Positions 8,997-19,945 of a DNA stretch of 64,000 bases are shown here, piece by piece (within the stretch, counting starts at the first letter, position 1; every line of letters begins with the position of its first letter). The position numbers and the translations under genes were made by a program. The notes under the pieces were generated by a model. The model ran no database searches. It saw only the letters and a list, made by a program, of their open reading frames with translations, and was not told the origin of the DNA. The stretch is from Bacillus sp. SKDU12 (lineage in GTDB: Bacteria > Bacillota > Bacilli > Bacillales > Bacillaceae), in the NCBI RefSeq assembly GCF_010093085.1, contig NZ_MSRC01000017.1, positions 124,001 to 188,000 on the forward strand, written 5' to 3'.

Positions 8997-9368
8997 ATGA
9001 AAGTGTTTATCATATTAGGGGCTATTAATGCCCTGCTTGCCGTGGGGCTCGGAGCATTTGGCGCTCACGGATTAGAAGGGAAAATTCCTGATAAATATCT
9101 TCAGGTTTGGCACACAGGCGTGCAGTATCATATGTATCACGCCCTTGGGCTTTTCGTTGTCGCATTTCTCGCTGATAAATTATCCGGCATCGGCAATGTG
9201 ACGGCAGCCGGCTGGCTGATGTTCGCGGGAATTGTGCTGTTTTCCGGAAGCTTATATATTCTCAGCTTAACGCAAGTTTCCATTCTTGGGGCGATTACCC
9301 CGCTCGGCGGTGTGGCGTTTATTATTTCTTGGATTATGATCGTCGTCGCAGCTGTCAAATATCTATAA
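8997..9368 (+). CDS. ywdK: DUF423 membrane protein YwdK
   Basis: A 123-residue protein with four membrane spans and the DUF423 signature [16 protein letters not shown] near the N-terminus, followed by [16 protein letters not shown]. The family is widespread and of unknown function. It lies 61 bp after ywdJ and is followed by a terminator shared with gerQ. Confidence 0.85.
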   Translation: MKVFIILGAINALLAVGLGAFGAHGLEGKIPDKYLQVWHTGVQYHMYHALGLFVVAFLADKLSGIGNVTAAGWLMFAGIVLFSGSLYILSLTQVSILGAITPLGGVAFIISWIMIVVAAVKYL

Positions 9369-9371
9369 ACA

Positions 9372-9411
9372 AAAAAGCCAATCCTCAACATATGAGAGAT
9401 TGGCTTTTTCT
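9372..9411. terminator. Bidirectional terminator between ywdK and gerQ
   Basis: AAAAAGCCAATC (9372-9383) pairs with GATTGGCTTTTT (9398-9409), a 12-bp stem with A/T runs on both sides, serving two convergent genes. Confidence 0.9.
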
Positions 9412-9948
9412 TTATCTTGGCGAATAAGACGACATGGAGTATGGATACGTATATGCTATTTCTTCATCAAATGTAATGTAATCGAGGTAGATTGTCAGGA
9501 GCAGGTAGCGTGTTCCTGATTTCGGATCGCTCAGGATAATGTGATCACGTCCTGCAGCCTCGATGACGCCCCGAAAAATCTTTGAGCTCCATTCCTTGCT
9601 GTTTTCAAACGTCATATAAATGGTCGCTGTCTTTCCCCGGTTCAGCCGCAAAATATTCTCAATATATGATTCTTCAACAGGCAGCATGCCGGGAACGCTT
9701 TGGCCCGGCGCTGACGGTGTCGGACCTGATGGAATTTGAAACCCGCCGCCCTGCTGCTGGCCTGAAAATCCGAATCCCTGCTGTCCTTGCTGCCCCTGCT
9801 GCATTGGCATCATTGGCTGCATCCCCATCATCTGCATTTGTCCGCCTTGGCCTTGCTGCGGGTACGGATTAGCGCCGTACTGAGGCTGATACCCCTGCAT
9901 ATTATCAAATCCCTGCATTTGCTGATATTGATTTTTTTTCGGTTTCAT
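9412..9948 (-). CDS. gerQ: Spore coat protein GerQ
   Basis: A 178-residue coat protein needed to localise the cortex-lytic enzyme CwlJ and cross-linked by transglutaminase Tgl in mature spores (B. subtilis knowledge). The N-terminus MKPKKNQYQQMQGF holds the lysines used for cross-linking. A Gln/Gly/Met/Pro-rich low-complexity stretch covers about residues 20-85, and a folded C-terminal domain ends with AYTYPYSMSSYSPR. The start is ATG 9948, with AAGGAGG directly upstream; the frame extends nine codons further without a ribosome site. It diverges from the sps operon, also a spore-coat locus. Confidence 0.92.
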   Translation of the reverse strand: MKPKKNQYQQMQGFDNMQGYQPQYGANPYPQQGQGGQMQMMGMQPMMPMQQGQQGQQGFGFSGQQQGGGFQIPSGPTPSAPGQSVPGMLPVEESYIENILRLNRGKTATIYMTFENSKEWSSKIFRGVIEAAGRDHIILSDPKSGTRYLLLTIYLDYITFDEEIAYTYPYSMSSYSPR

Positions 9949-11037
<1,089 letters not shown>

Positions 11038-11043
11038 GAGCTC

Positions 11044-12456
11044 TTGTCGTTCTATTTAAGCAATTATTGGGTGCTGTACCGGAAGTATGTCGAGCTTTTT
11101 GACAATTTTCGCTATAAGGGGATTCCGCTAGGGCTTATCAGTAATTTTTATCAGTATATCAGTCCAGAGCTGAGGGAGATGATGGAAAAAGAACCAGAGA
11201 TATTTGGACCGGCAGAGCAGTATATCAACGAAGAGCAGATTCAGCCGTATTTTGAAGAAAAAATACAAAAGATAGTCAAAATAAACAGTAAAACTGTTAA
11301 GGGAAAGGTCATTTTGCACTTTGATTACCTGCGTTTTTCAAATGAAAATTACTATCAATTTGCTCCTGAAAAAACAGCTATTTTGGCTAGATGGAGTTTG
11401 CCGCATCATTGTGATCTGCCTGTGATTAGCAAACGTGTGATTACGGAATCATGCCAAAAAGGCGATCCGAAGCCATATCTTGAAACAGCAGATTCAATTT
11501 TAGCTCCTTTTAATGACCACCCGGCATTCGGTGATCAGGCGTTTCGCGATCGGCTTTACAAAGATATTCCTTTATTTATGGAAGCTATTGATGCTGTTGA
11601 TACGCTGCTTGAGCAGGAGAAGGTTTCGGCTGTTGTCGTCGGAACAACTGAGGATATTTACAGCCGAGTGCTCGCTCTCATGTGCCGAAGGAAAGGAGTC
11701 GTCAGTATTTGCCTTCAGCATGGCGCATTGATGGGGGATGAAGCTTTTATTCCTGTTTTTACAACCTATCAAGCTGTTTTTGGTGCGTATGAAGCGGAGT
11801 GGTTCAAACGAAAAGGCTGTAAACCTGATCAGATTCTCGTAACGGGACATCCCCGCTTCGATCAAATTTTCACCAGAGCCCCTATAGATATGTCCACATT
11901 CTATCGAAAACTTGCTTTCCATCCGACTAAAAAAATCGTGCTCATTGCGACCCAGCCATTTTCAGAAGACTTTTATTCTGACGTGCTAGAAGGACTGTCA
12001 GATCAGAAACAGCTGCAAATCATCATCAAACCCCACCCTTGGGAAATCGGAAAAAATAAGCTTGATTTGTATTACGATGCAGCAAAAAAACATAAAGCAT
12101 GCAGAGTCATCAAAAAGGAGATCGATCTGTATGATATGCTGCCATATGCTGATGCGGCAGTGACGCAAGCCTCAACGGTCGGACTTGAAGCCATGCTGTT
12201 TCAAAAAACTGCGCTGATCGGGAAATCATCTGGAAGCCGCATATATCCGTATTATGAATCTCTTGGCGATTTTATGTTTGACCAGCCGGATGAACTGGCG
12301 CGCACCTTGATTGAGGTTCTTCGAAGTCCCGCTGTGCAGGAAAAAGCAGAAGAGGCGCGTCTGGCATTCACAGCAGCCAACTATCCGGTGACAGAATCAA
12401 CAAACGCTTTATTTGCAGAACTGAAAGCCAAAACAGGGATTGATTACCGGCGGTAA
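11044..12456 (+). CDS. spsB: Spore polysaccharide synthesis protein SpsB
   Basis: A 470-residue protein of the GT-B/CDP-glycerol glycerophosphotransferase-like fold. Typical late motifs are [10 protein letters not shown] (about residue 275), IIIKPHPWE (about 326) and [14 protein letters not shown] (about 375). The N-terminal 170 residues are less conserved. It probably transfers a sugar or polyol phosphate in assembly of the spore surface glycan. It starts at TTG 11044 with GAGGTGAGAG upstream, 6 bp after spsA. Confidence 0.85.
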   Translation: MSFYLSNYWVLYRKYVELFDNFRYKGIPLGLISNFYQYISPELREMMEKEPEIFGPAEQYINEEQIQPYFEEKIQKIVKINSKTVKGKVILHFDYLRFSNENYYQFAPEKTAILARWSLPHHCDLPVISKRVITESCQKGDPKPYLETADSILAPFNDHPAFGDQAFRDRLYKDIPLFMEAIDAVDTLLEQEKVSAVVVGTTEDIYSRVLALMCRRKGVVSICLQHGALMGDEAFIPVFTTYQAVFGAYEAEWFKRKGCKPDQILVTGHPRFDQIFTRAPIDMSTFYRKLAFHPTKKIVLIATQPFSEDFYSDVLEGLSDQKQLQIIIKPHPWEIGKNKLDLYYDAAKKHKACRVIKKEIDLYDMLPYADAAVTQASTVGLEAMLFQKTALIGKSSGSRIYPYYESLGDFMFDQPDELARTLIEVLRSPAVQEKAEEARLAFTAANYPVTESTNALFAELKAKTGIDYRR

Positions 12457-12490
12457 GATACTGAATAAAATGATAGGGGCGCGAAAAATT

Positions 12491-13657
12491 ATGCGAAAGG
12501 AAAATCATTTTCTTCCTTATTCATTGCCGTTAATCGGCAAGGAAGAAATTCAGGAGGTTACAGAAACGCTTGAATCGGGATGGCTTTCCAAAGGCCCGAA
12601 GGTTCAGCAGTTTGAAAAAGAATTTGCCGTGTTTGTCGGGGCGAAACATGCCGTAGCGCTCAATTCATGCACCGCTGCTTTATTTTTGGCCTTGAAAGCA
12701 AGAGGGATCGGGCCGGGTGACGAGGTCATTACCTCTCCGCTTACGTTCAGCTCGACCGCTAATACGATTATTCATACAGGAGCTGCACCTGTGTTTGCGG
12801 ACATTGACGAAAACACGCTCAATATTGATCCGGCAAAGATTGAGGCGGCCATCACACCGCAAACAAAAGCGGTTGTGCCTGTCCACTTCGGCGGGCAGTC
12901 CTGCGATATGGATGCGATATTGGCAATCGCCCAAAAGCATGGCTTATTTGTACTTGAGGATGCGGCACATGCGGTATATACGACTTATAAGCAAAGAATG
13001 ATCGGTTCTATAGGAGATGCGACAGCATTCAGCTTTTACGCCACCAAAAATTTAGCGACAGGAGAAGGCGGCATGTTGACGACAGACGATGAGAAGCTTG
13101 CCGATCACATCCGGGTGATGAGTCTTCACGGCATGAGCAAGGCCGCTTGGAACCGTTATTCTTCAAAAGGCAGCTGGTATTATGAAGTCGAATTGCCCGG
13201 CTATAAAATGAACATGTTTGATCTGCAGGCTGCTCTAGGTCTTCATCAGCTGAAACGGCTGGATGATATGCAAAAGCGAAGAGAAGAGATTGCCGGCTGC
13301 TACCAAGCCGCATTTCAGCAGATTCCGGGGCTGATCACACCGTTTGTTCATGATGCCGGCAGGCACGCCTGGCATTTATATGTTCTGCAAGTTGATGAAA
13401 AACAGGCCGGTGTTACGCGCGACGAAATGATTATGGCTTTAAAGGATGAATACAATATCGGCGCAAGCGTTCATTTTATCCCGGTACACATTCATCCGTA
13501 TTATCAAAAGCAATTCGGGTTTAAAGAAGCGGATTTTCCGATTGCCATGAATTACTATAAACGAACCCTGTCGCTCCCGCTCTATCCATCAATGTCTGAC
13601 GAAGATGTACATGATGTCATAGAAGCAGTGCGGGCTATCGTAAAAGGAGCTGATTAA
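12491..13657 (+). CDS. spsC: PLP-dependent sugar aminotransferase SpsC
   Basis: A 388-residue DegT/DnrJ/EryC1 family aminotransferase that adds an amino group to a nucleotide keto-sugar, probably the first committed step of the nonulosonate branch. Motifs: ESGWLSKGPKVQQFE near the N-terminus, VPVHFGGQSCDMD, LEDAAHA (PLP-ring aspartate) and FSFYATKNLATGEGG with the Schiff-base lysine (about residue 182). The start is ATG 12491, which gives the expected N-terminus MRKENHFLPYSLPLIGK. The open frame extends into the end of spsB, but those codons lack a ribosome site. Confidence 0.9.
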   Translation: MRKENHFLPYSLPLIGKEEIQEVTETLESGWLSKGPKVQQFEKEFAVFVGAKHAVALNSCTAALFLALKARGIGPGDEVITSPLTFSSTANTIIHTGAAPVFADIDENTLNIDPAKIEAAITPQTKAVVPVHFGGQSCDMDAILAIAQKHGLFVLEDAAHAVYTTYKQRMIGSIGDATAFSFYATKNLATGEGGMLTTDDEKLADHIRVMSLHGMSKAAWNRYSSKGSWYYEVELPGYKMNMFDLQAALGLHQLKRLDDMQKRREEIAGCYQAAFQQIPGLITPFVHDAGRHAWHLYVLQVDEKQAGVTRDEMIMALKDEYNIGASVHFIPVHIHPYYQKQFGFKEADFPIAMNYYKRTLSLPLYPSMSDEDVHDVIEAVRAIVKGAD

Positions 13658-14524
13658 GTGTATAAAATAAAAGAAGATGTCTCCAAAGAGGCGATTGAGG
13701 GTTTTCTCCAAAGCAGGCAGCTTACACTGGACGTTCCATATGAATTTTCCCTCGGTCTGTTTGAAAACGGTATGCTCCAAGGCGTTTTGCTTTATGAAAA
13801 TTCTTTGTGGGAAAGCCAGATACTTCAGAAAAAAATTATGAACGTCAAGCTTCTTACGGCAAACAGATCCGGTCAGCTGAAGGAGCTGTTTCAAGCGTTT
13901 TATTCTGTACGGCAAATGGATGAAACGGATTTGGTCTTTGTTCGTGTTTCAGCTGAAGATATCGGAGCCGCACATGTAATACAGCAACAGCCATCCTCTT
14001 ACTTTGTCGGCGGTTTTTTGAAGCTGGCGAATTCCCCGTCTTTTTATGACAAAACACCGTCATTTTTTGAGCTGGGGCCGCCTGAGCCCGGGGACACAGA
14101 AGCGATTTGTGAGCTGTCTCGAGACGCATTTACAAAAAGCAGATATTTTCAAGATCCTCTTCTCAGCTGCGAAGCAGCAAATAAGATTTTTCGAGAGTGG
14201 ACACGGAACAACCTGAATGGAAGGGCGATTAATGTTGCCGCTAAGCACAATGGCGAGGTCATCGGCTATCTTCAAGGTCTGTCAAGAGGCGATGAATTCG
14301 TTCTCGATTTGATGGCTATTAAGCCGGGATTTGAAGGAAAACGTATCGCGTTTCATTTATTGGCGAATCTCATAGAACACCCGTCGACCCAGAAGCATAA
14401 AACGGTAACAGCGGGGACGCAGCTTCACAATGTAAGGGCGATCCGCCTTTATGAAAGAATGGGCTTCACCGCTGTACAATCGTATTACTATTATCATATT
14501 TGGCCGGGTAAGGGGGCGAGATAA
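13658..14524 (+). CDS. spsD: GNAT-type acetyltransferase SpsD
   Basis: A 288-residue protein whose C-terminal half is a GNAT domain (LDLMAIKPGFEGKRIAFHLL, then NVRAIRLYERMGFTAV near the end). The N-terminal half is a degenerate copy or a scaffold. In the nonulosonate pathway an N-acetyltransferase acts after the aminotransferase SpsC, and this is the obvious candidate. The start is GTG 13658, directly after the spsC stop, with AAAGGAG inside the end of spsC. It overlaps spsE by one base (ATAATG). Confidence 0.85.
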   Translation: MYKIKEDVSKEAIEGFLQSRQLTLDVPYEFSLGLFENGMLQGVLLYENSLWESQILQKKIMNVKLLTANRSGQLKELFQAFYSVRQMDETDLVFVRVSAEDIGAAHVIQQQPSSYFVGGFLKLANSPSFYDKTPSFFELGPPEPGDTEAICELSRDAFTKSRYFQDPLLSCEAANKIFREWTRNNLNGRAINVAAKHNGEVIGYLQGLSRGDEFVLDLMAIKPGFEGKRIAFHLLANLIEHPSTQKHKTVTAGTQLHNVRAIRLYERMGFTAVQSYYYYHIWPGKGAR

Positions 14525-15645
14525 TGGCAGAATTTCAGATCGCGAATAAAAAAGTGGGCAACGGCGCTCCAGTATTTATTATTGCGGAAGCGGGAATTAA
14601 TCATGATGGAAAGCTTAATCAGGCCTTTGCGCTGATTGATGCAGCGGCCGAAGCGGGAGCGGATGCCGTGAAATTTCAGTTGTTTCAGGCTGATAAGATG
14701 TATCAGAAATACCCAGGTCTGTACAAAACAGCGGCGGGTAAGGACGTCTCTATTTTTTCTTTGGTTCAATCTATGGAAATGCCGGCTGAGTGGATTTCCC
14801 CGCTATTGGATTACTGCCGAAAAAAGCAGGTGATCTTTTTAAGCACAGTATGTGACGAAGGGTCAGCTGACCTGCTTCAGTCCACCTCGCCGAGCGCTTT
14901 TAAAATGGCATCCTATGAAATTAACCATCTCCCGCTGCTCAAATATGTCGCCCGAATGAACAGGCCGATGATATTTTCGACAGCCGGAGCGGAAATTTCT
15001 GATATTCACGAAGCTTGGAAAACCATCAAGGCAGAGGGCAATGATCAAATTGCTATTATGCATTGTGTAGCGAAATATCCTGCGCCGCTTGAGTACAGCA
15101 ACCTCAGTGTTATTCCGATGCTTGCCGCCGCTTTTCCTGATGCGGTAATTGGCTTCTCCGATCATAGTGAGCATCCGACAGAAGCGCCATGTGCCGCTGT
15201 TCGGCAAGGAGCGAAACTAATAGAAAAGCATTTTACGATCGATAAAAACCTGCCGGGCGCCGACCACTCGTTTGCATTGAATCCTGAGGAATTGAGAGAA
15301 ATGGTTGAAGGCATCAGGATAACCGAAGCCGAGATGAAACAAGGAATCAGGCGCCCAGTCTCTGAAAAGCTCCTAGGCAGTTCATACAAAACAACGACAG
15401 CGATTGAAGGAGAAATCCGAAATTTTGCATACAGAGGGATCTTTTCAACAGCTCCGATTCAAAAAGGTGAAGCCTTTAGTGAAGACAATATCGCAGTGCT
15501 TCGCCCCGGAAAAAAGCCGCAGGGACTGCACCCAAGGTTTTTCGAGCTGCTGACCGGCGGTGTTCGGGCTGTGAGAGACATTCAGGCTGACACAGGCATT
15601 GTCTGGGATGACATTTTAATGAAGGACAGCCCGCTTCATGAATGA
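14524..15645 (+). CDS. spsE: Nonulosonate (sialic/legionaminic acid) synthase SpsE
   Basis: A 373-residue NeuB-type enzyme that condenses a six-carbon amino sugar with phosphoenolpyruvate. The N-terminal barrel starts VFIIAEAGINHDGKLNQAF and contains DAVKFQLFQ. Later it shows GFSDHSEHPTEA and IEKHFTIDKNLPGADHSFAL, which hold metal-binding histidines. The C-terminal SAF/antifreeze-like domain (about residues 295-365) is complete. Its product would normally be activated to the CMP form by SpsF, which is broken here. Confidence 0.92.
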   Translation: MAEFQIANKKVGNGAPVFIIAEAGINHDGKLNQAFALIDAAAEAGADAVKFQLFQADKMYQKYPGLYKTAAGKDVSIFSLVQSMEMPAEWISPLLDYCRKKQVIFLSTVCDEGSADLLQSTSPSAFKMASYEINHLPLLKYVARMNRPMIFSTAGAEISDIHEAWKTIKAEGNDQIAIMHCVAKYPAPLEYSNLSVIPMLAAAFPDAVIGFSDHSEHPTEAPCAAVRQGAKLIEKHFTIDKNLPGADHSFALNPEELREMVEGIRITEAEMKQGIRRPVSEKLLGSSYKTTTAIEGEIRNFAYRGIFSTAPIQKGEAFSEDNIAVLRPGKKPQGLHPRFFELLTGGVRAVRDIQADTGIVWDDILMKDSPLHE

Positions 15646-15856
15646 AATCATTCAAGCCAAAATGGGTTCAACACGCCTTCCATTTTTAGAGTCGCCGGAC
15701 CGATGTCGCATCCCTCAATATCGTCTGGACATTGATACAAATGAAAACGATGGATCGATAAAGATTCTATATCAAAAAGCAGGCGAGAATCTCGATGTAT
15801 CTGCCCCAAAGCTGAACCAAAACTTCGCTGCGGCGATTGAACGAGAGGCTAAATAA
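15638..15856 (+). pseudogene. spsF: spsF with large in-frame internal deletion (CMP-nonulosonate cytidylyltransferase)
   Basis: Only 72 codons remain, while SpsF is about 240 residues in B. subtilis. The first 15 codons (MNEIIQAKMGSTRLP) are the N-terminal nucleotide-binding motif, normally QARMGSTRLP; its arginine is lysine here. They run straight into the C-terminal sequence RIPQYRLDIDTNENDGSIKI. About 165-170 codons, including the rest of the cytidylyl site, are missing. The frame is kept and the stop lies 2 bp before spsG, so downstream expression should not suffer. It overlaps spsE by 8 bp as in the intact operon. A small residual protein may be made but cannot be an active enzyme. Confidence 0.8.
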
Positions 15857-15858
15857 CC

Positions 15859-16878
15859 ATGCGAATTGGGATCTTGGCAGACGGCGGCTATGAAAAGGGC
15901 ATGGGTCATGTTGTCAGGATGAAAAGACTGGCGGAAGAACTCAAACAGCGCTGCTTGATTACGTTTTATACGAACCAGGAGTCTGAATCATTTCTTCTTG
16001 AAGACCATTGGCATGTCATCATAAAGCCAAAGATGCACCAGCACGAATTTATTCTCCAGGAAATAAAAAGCAGGAAACTTGATCTGCTTTTGTTTGATAT
16101 TCTCGGCGCGCCTTCCGAGCTGTTAACGAAAATAAAGGCAGAAACTGATGCGAAAATTGTACTTTTTGAAGAGAAAAACGAAAAAGCAATTCATTATAGT
16201 GATGCAGTCATCAACGGAATTTGCGGCGATATCAAGGGCAGAGTGTACGTTCAGGGAAACACACGCGTCTACGAAGGCCCGGACTATCTTATTCTTCACC
16301 CCTCCTTCCAGACCGCGAGAAATAATTATACACTGAAGAAAAAATGCCGCAATATCGTTGTCGCATTAGGAGGAAGTGATCCGAAACAGCTTGTTTTCAA
16401 AGTGCTGGCTGCAGCCGATCAAATCCCTGCCATGAAGGACAAAAACACGATGTTTGTGATGGGGAGAGCTTCACCGCATCAAGAGGCGGTCCGCAGGCAG
16501 ATTCAAATGAAGCCGCAGTACACGATGATCAGGCAGACAAATGATATGGCGGGTTTGATGAAACAAGCGGATGCAGCCATCGTCGCCGGGGGCATCTCTC
16601 TTTATGAAGCCGTTTGTATCGGTGTGCCGTGCCTTGTTCTTTCCCAGGTTGAACACCAAACAGCAACAGCCAAAACATTCGCTGAGCAAGGCGCCGCTCT
16701 TGACCTTGACCTCGGAGAGCTTGTATCAGATGAAACGCTCATTTGTCAGATGTCACGACTCATCAGCAGCTATCCTCTTCGCCTTTCTTTGCACAAAAGA
16801 GGGAGACCGCTTGTGGATGGCAAAGGCATCAAGCGGGTATCAGCTATTCTCCAAGACTTGTATGATCAAAAAGCATAA
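15859..16878 (+). CDS. spsG: Nucleotide-sugar hydrolase/PseG-like protein SpsG
   Basis: A 339-residue GT-B fold protein beginning MRIGILADGGYEKGMGHVVR, the GxGHxxR motif of PseG/NeuC-like UDP-sugar hydrolases. VVALGGSDPKQL and AAIVAGGISLYEAVCIGVPC are the C-terminal nucleotide-binding motifs. In nonulosonate pathways such an enzyme removes UDP from the amino sugar before SpsE acts. ATG 15859 follows the spsF remnant by 2 bp. Confidence 0.85.
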   Translation: MRIGILADGGYEKGMGHVVRMKRLAEELKQRCLITFYTNQESESFLLEDHWHVIIKPKMHQHEFILQEIKSRKLDLLLFDILGAPSELLTKIKAETDAKIVLFEEKNEKAIHYSDAVINGICGDIKGRVYVQGNTRVYEGPDYLILHPSFQTARNNYTLKKKCRNIVVALGGSDPKQLVFKVLAAADQIPAMKDKNTMFVMGRASPHQEAVRRQIQMKPQYTMIRQTNDMAGLMKQADAAIVAGGISLYEAVCIGVPCLVLSQVEHQTATAKTFAEQGAALDLDLGELVSDETLICQMSRLISSYPLRLSLHKRGRPLVDGKGIKRVSAILQDLYDQKA

Positions 16879-16895
16879 TGTAAGGAAGTGTTAAT

Positions 16896-17624
16896 GTGAA
16901 AGGTGTTATTTTAGCCGGTGGAAACGGCTCACGCCTTATGCCCTTAACGAAAGCCGTCAACAAGCATTTGCTTCCTGTGGGCCCGTATCCGATGATTTAC
17001 TGGTCGATTATGAAGCTTGAGGAAGCTGGAATAAAAGACATTTTACTCATCAGCCAAAAAGAACATATGCCGCAATTTTATAAGCTGCTTGGGAACGGGG
17101 AAGAGCTTGACGTCACCATCACTTATCAGGTACAGCCGGCCGCATCAGGCATTTCGGATGGACTGTCTTATGCAAAACGCTTTACGAAAAAAGACCCTTT
17201 CCTTTTATTATTAGGTGATAATATATTCGAAGATTCATTAAAGCCTTATAAGGAACGCTTTGAACAGCAGGGTAAAGGAGCAAAGGTGCTGCTCAAAGAA
17301 GTTGATGATCCGGAACGCTTCGGGATTGCTGAGATTGATGAGGAAAACAAGCGGATTCGTTCCATTATCGAAAAGCCCGCGCATCCGCCGACCAATCTTT
17401 GTGTAACCGGCATTTATATGTATGATGCGGAGGTGTTTTCATATATTGAACAAATATCACCATCAAAGCGCGGCGAGCTGGAAATCACCGATGTGAATAA
17501 TCTATACATTGAAAACAGCCAGCTTACGTATGATGTGTTATCAGGCTGGTGGGTTGATGCTGGAACTCACGAATCGCTTCATCTCGCCTCTCAGCTTGTA
17601 CACCGGGCTTTACAGAAAGGATAG
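16896..17624 (+). CDS. spsI: Glucose-1-phosphate thymidylyltransferase SpsI (RfbA type)
   Basis: Makes dTDP-glucose, the first step of dTDP-rhamnose synthesis. It has 242 residues, a short (RmlA-short) form. The signature [20 protein letters not shown] is at the N-terminus, [10 protein letters not shown] holds the metal-binding aspartate (about residue 108), and IIEKP follows. The start is GTG 16896, with GGAAGTG upstream. It forms one unit with spsJ, spsK and spsL. Confidence 0.92.
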   Translation: MKGVILAGGNGSRLMPLTKAVNKHLLPVGPYPMIYWSIMKLEEAGIKDILLISQKEHMPQFYKLLGNGEELDVTITYQVQPAASGISDGLSYAKRFTKKDPFLLLLGDNIFEDSLKPYKERFEQQGKGAKVLLKEVDDPERFGIAEIDEENKRIRSIIEKPAHPPTNLCVTGIYMYDAEVFSYIEQISPSKRGELEITDVNNLYIENSQLTYDVLSGWWVDAGTHESLHLASQLVHRALQKG

Positions 17625-17635
17625 GACGAAAAGAG

Positions 17636-18583
17636 ATGGCAAAATCATATTTAATTACAGGCGGAGCCGGCTTCATCGGACTCACGTTTACAAAGCTGAT
17701 GCTGAAGGAAACGGATGCCCGCATTACCGTTTTAGATAAACTGACGTATGCCAGCCACCCGGAGGAAATCGGCATATTAAAGAAAAACAGCCGATTTCGT
17801 TTTGTAAAAGGGGATATCAGTATTCAGGAGGATATCGACCGCGCGTTTGATCAGACCTATGACGGCGTGATTCACTTCGCTGCGGAATCGCATGTTGACA
17901 GAAGCATTTCGCAAGCGGAGCCGTTTATCACTACAAATGTCATGGGGACATACCGATTGGCGGATGCCGTTTTGCGGGGAAAAGCTAAGAAACTGATTCA
18001 TATTTCAACAGATGAGGTTTACGGGGATTTAGAACCGGATGATCCCGCGTTTACTGAAACGACGCCGCTTTCCCCTAACAACCCATACTCAGCCAGCAAA
18101 GCAAGCTCTGATTTGCTCGTGTTGTCTTATGTGAAAACCCACAAGCTTCCGGCCATTATCACACGTTGCAGCAACAATTATGGCCCCTACCAGCACAGCG
18201 AAAAAATGATCCCGACAATTATCCGCCATGCGAAGCAAGGTTTGCCGGTTCCGTTGTACGGCGATGGGCTTCAGATCCGAGACTGGCTGTTTGCGGAGGA
18301 TCATTGCCGCGCCATCAAGCTGATTTTAGAAAAAGGAACAGACGGCGAGGTGTATAACATCGGCGGCGGAAATGAACGTACGAATAAAGAGCTGGCGAGC
18401 ATCATCATGAGGTATATGGGCTGTGAGGAATTGTTCACCCATGTGGAAGATCGAAAAGGACATGACCGGCGTTATGCGATCAATGCATCAAAGCTGAAAA
18501 ACGAACTGGGCTGGCGGCAGGAAGTATCGTTTGAAGAAGGCATTGCTCGTACAATTCACTGGTATACAGACAATGACCGATGA
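17636..18583 (+). CDS. spsJ: dTDP-glucose 4,6-dehydratase SpsJ (RfbB type)
   Basis: A 315-residue short-chain dehydrogenase/reductase, the second enzyme of the rhamnose branch. The Rossmann motif [19 protein letters not shown] is at the N-terminus. [22 protein letters not shown] and [11 protein letters not shown] carry the NAD-contact and catalytic Thr-Asp-Glu/Tyr-Lys residues, and [15 protein letters not shown] is the substrate loop. Confidence 0.93.
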   Translation: MAKSYLITGGAGFIGLTFTKLMLKETDARITVLDKLTYASHPEEIGILKKNSRFRFVKGDISIQEDIDRAFDQTYDGVIHFAAESHVDRSISQAEPFITTNVMGTYRLADAVLRGKAKKLIHISTDEVYGDLEPDDPAFTETTPLSPNNPYSASKASSDLLVLSYVKTHKLPAIITRCSNNYGPYQHSEKMIPTIIRHAKQGLPVPLYGDGLQIRDWLFAEDHCRAIKLILEKGTDGEVYNIGGGNERTNKELASIIMRYMGCEELFTHVEDRKGHDRRYAINASKLKNELGWRQEVSFEEGIARTIHWYTDNDR

Positions 18584-18596
18584 GAAGGTGATTCGA

Positions 18597-19448
18597 TTGA
18601 CAAAGGTATTGGTGACTGGTGCGGGAGGACAGCTTGGACTGGAACTGTGCCGCCAGCTGAAGCAAGCCGGATATGAGGTTATTGCGTTAACAAAGAAGAT
18701 GATGAATATCGCTGACAAGCGTTCAGTACGGCATTCGTTCGATCATTATCAGCCGGATATCGTGGTCAATACAGCCGCATTTACGTCGGTTGATAAATGC
18801 GAGACAGAACTTGATAAAGCCTATTTGATAAACGGAATCAGCGCTTATTATACGGCGCTTGAAGCAGCCCGCATCGGCGCTCAATATGTTCATATCAGTA
18901 CGGATTATGTATTTGATGGGAAAGGAACCCAGCCATACAAGGAAGACGATCCCCTCGATCCAAAAACCATCTACGGCAAAAGTAAAAAGCTCGGGGAAGA
19001 ATTGATTCGATTAGCGACAAAAGACAGCACGATTATCAGAATGTCATGGATGTACGGACATGGCGGCAGCAATTTCGTTCAGACCATGCTGAAGCTTGCT
19101 GAAACGAAACATGAGCTGCAGGTTGTAAACGATCAAATTGGTTCACCTACCTATACGAAGGATGCAGCAGAAGCGGTCATTAAGCTGTTCAGCCATCCTC
19201 CGGGCATCTATCATGTCAGCAATTCAGGCATGTGCAGCTGGTATGAATTTGCGAAGGCGATTATGGAAGAAAGCGGGCTGTCTACAGTCATTTTGCCTGT
19301 CACAACAGAAGAATACGGGAACAAAACACCCCGTCCGGCTTACTCCGTGCTGAGTCATCAGGCCATTGAAGCAGCCGGTATTCGCCCCCGCCATTGGCGG
19401 GAAGCGCTACGGGAGTATGTACAGGAGAGGAGCAGCGCCCGTGATTAA
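18597..19448 (+). CDS. spsK: dTDP-4-dehydrorhamnose reductase SpsK (RfbD type)
   Basis: A 283-residue SDR-family reductase, the last enzyme of dTDP-rhamnose synthesis. It reads KVLVTGAGGQLGLELCRQL, HISTDYVFDGKGTQPY and DPKTIYGKSKKLGEE (catalytic Tyr-Lys), then RMSWMYGHGGSNFVQTML. The start is TTG 18597 behind GAGAAGGTG. The frame is open upstream into spsJ, but that part is a shadow. It overlaps spsL by 8 bp. Confidence 0.92.
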   Translation: MTKVLVTGAGGQLGLELCRQLKQAGYEVIALTKKMMNIADKRSVRHSFDHYQPDIVVNTAAFTSVDKCETELDKAYLINGISAYYTALEAARIGAQYVHISTDYVFDGKGTQPYKEDDPLDPKTIYGKSKKLGEELIRLATKDSTIIRMSWMYGHGGSNFVQTMLKLAETKHELQVVNDQIGSPTYTKDAAEAVIKLFSHPPGIYHVSNSGMCSWYEFAKAIMEESGLSTVILPVTTEEYGNKTPRPAYSVLSHQAIEAAGIRPRHWREALREYVQERSSARD

Positions 19449-19896
19449 TGGGGTCAAGGTGAAAAAATTGACGAAGCATAATGATGACCGGGGTTTTTTT
19501 GCTGAGCTGGTTCGAGATGATGAAAATCTTCTTGAGCATTTCGGGCAGGCGTCTTGGTCAAAAAGCTATCCAGGCGTAATTAAAGCATTTCATTATCATG
19601 AGAAGCAGGATGATCTCTGGTTCTTCCCAACAGGCCACGCTCAGGTTGTCCTATACGATCTGCGCGAGGGCTCAAAGACTAAAGGGGAAACAGACGTCTA
19701 TTATATGGGTGAAGACAATCCGATGCTGTTATTGATCCCAAAAGGGGTTGCCCACGGATACAGAGTGCTGGGAGAGACGCCGCTGACGATTATCTACTTC
19801 ACTACTATGCCGTATAACCCGGATCAGCCTGATGAAAAAAGAATTCCGTGGAATGATGAGGAGATTGGGTTTAACTGGAATACTAATTTTAGATAA
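19441..19896 (+). CDS. spsL: dTDP-4-dehydrorhamnose 3,5-epimerase-like protein SpsL (RfbC type)
   Basis: A 151-residue cupin-type epimerase. The core DDRGFFAELVRDDENLLEHF, AFHYHEKQDDLWFFPTG and VAHGYRVLGE give the active-site histidine and tyrosine neighbourhood. The start is GTG 19441 within the end of spsK. It is the last gene of the sps operon. Together SpsI, J, K and L form a complete dTDP-rhamnose set. Confidence 0.9.
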   Translation: MINGVKVKKLTKHNDDRGFFAELVRDDENLLEHFGQASWSKSYPGVIKAFHYHEKQDDLWFFPTGHAQVVLYDLREGSKTKGETDVYYMGEDNPMLLLIPKGVAHGYRVLGETPLTIIYFTTMPYNPDQPDEKRIPWNDEEIGFNWNTNFR

Positions 19897-19914
19897 AAAG
19901 AGGAATGTGTTAAT

Positions 19915-19945
19915 CGAAGAGCGGAGGCATCTTCGTCTTTTTTTG
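19915..19945 (+). terminator. Terminator after the sps operon
   Basis: CGAAGA (19915-19920) pairs with TCTTCG (19930-19935), followed by TC and a run of seven T. The short stem makes it a moderate prediction, but the position right after spsL fits. Confidence 0.6.
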
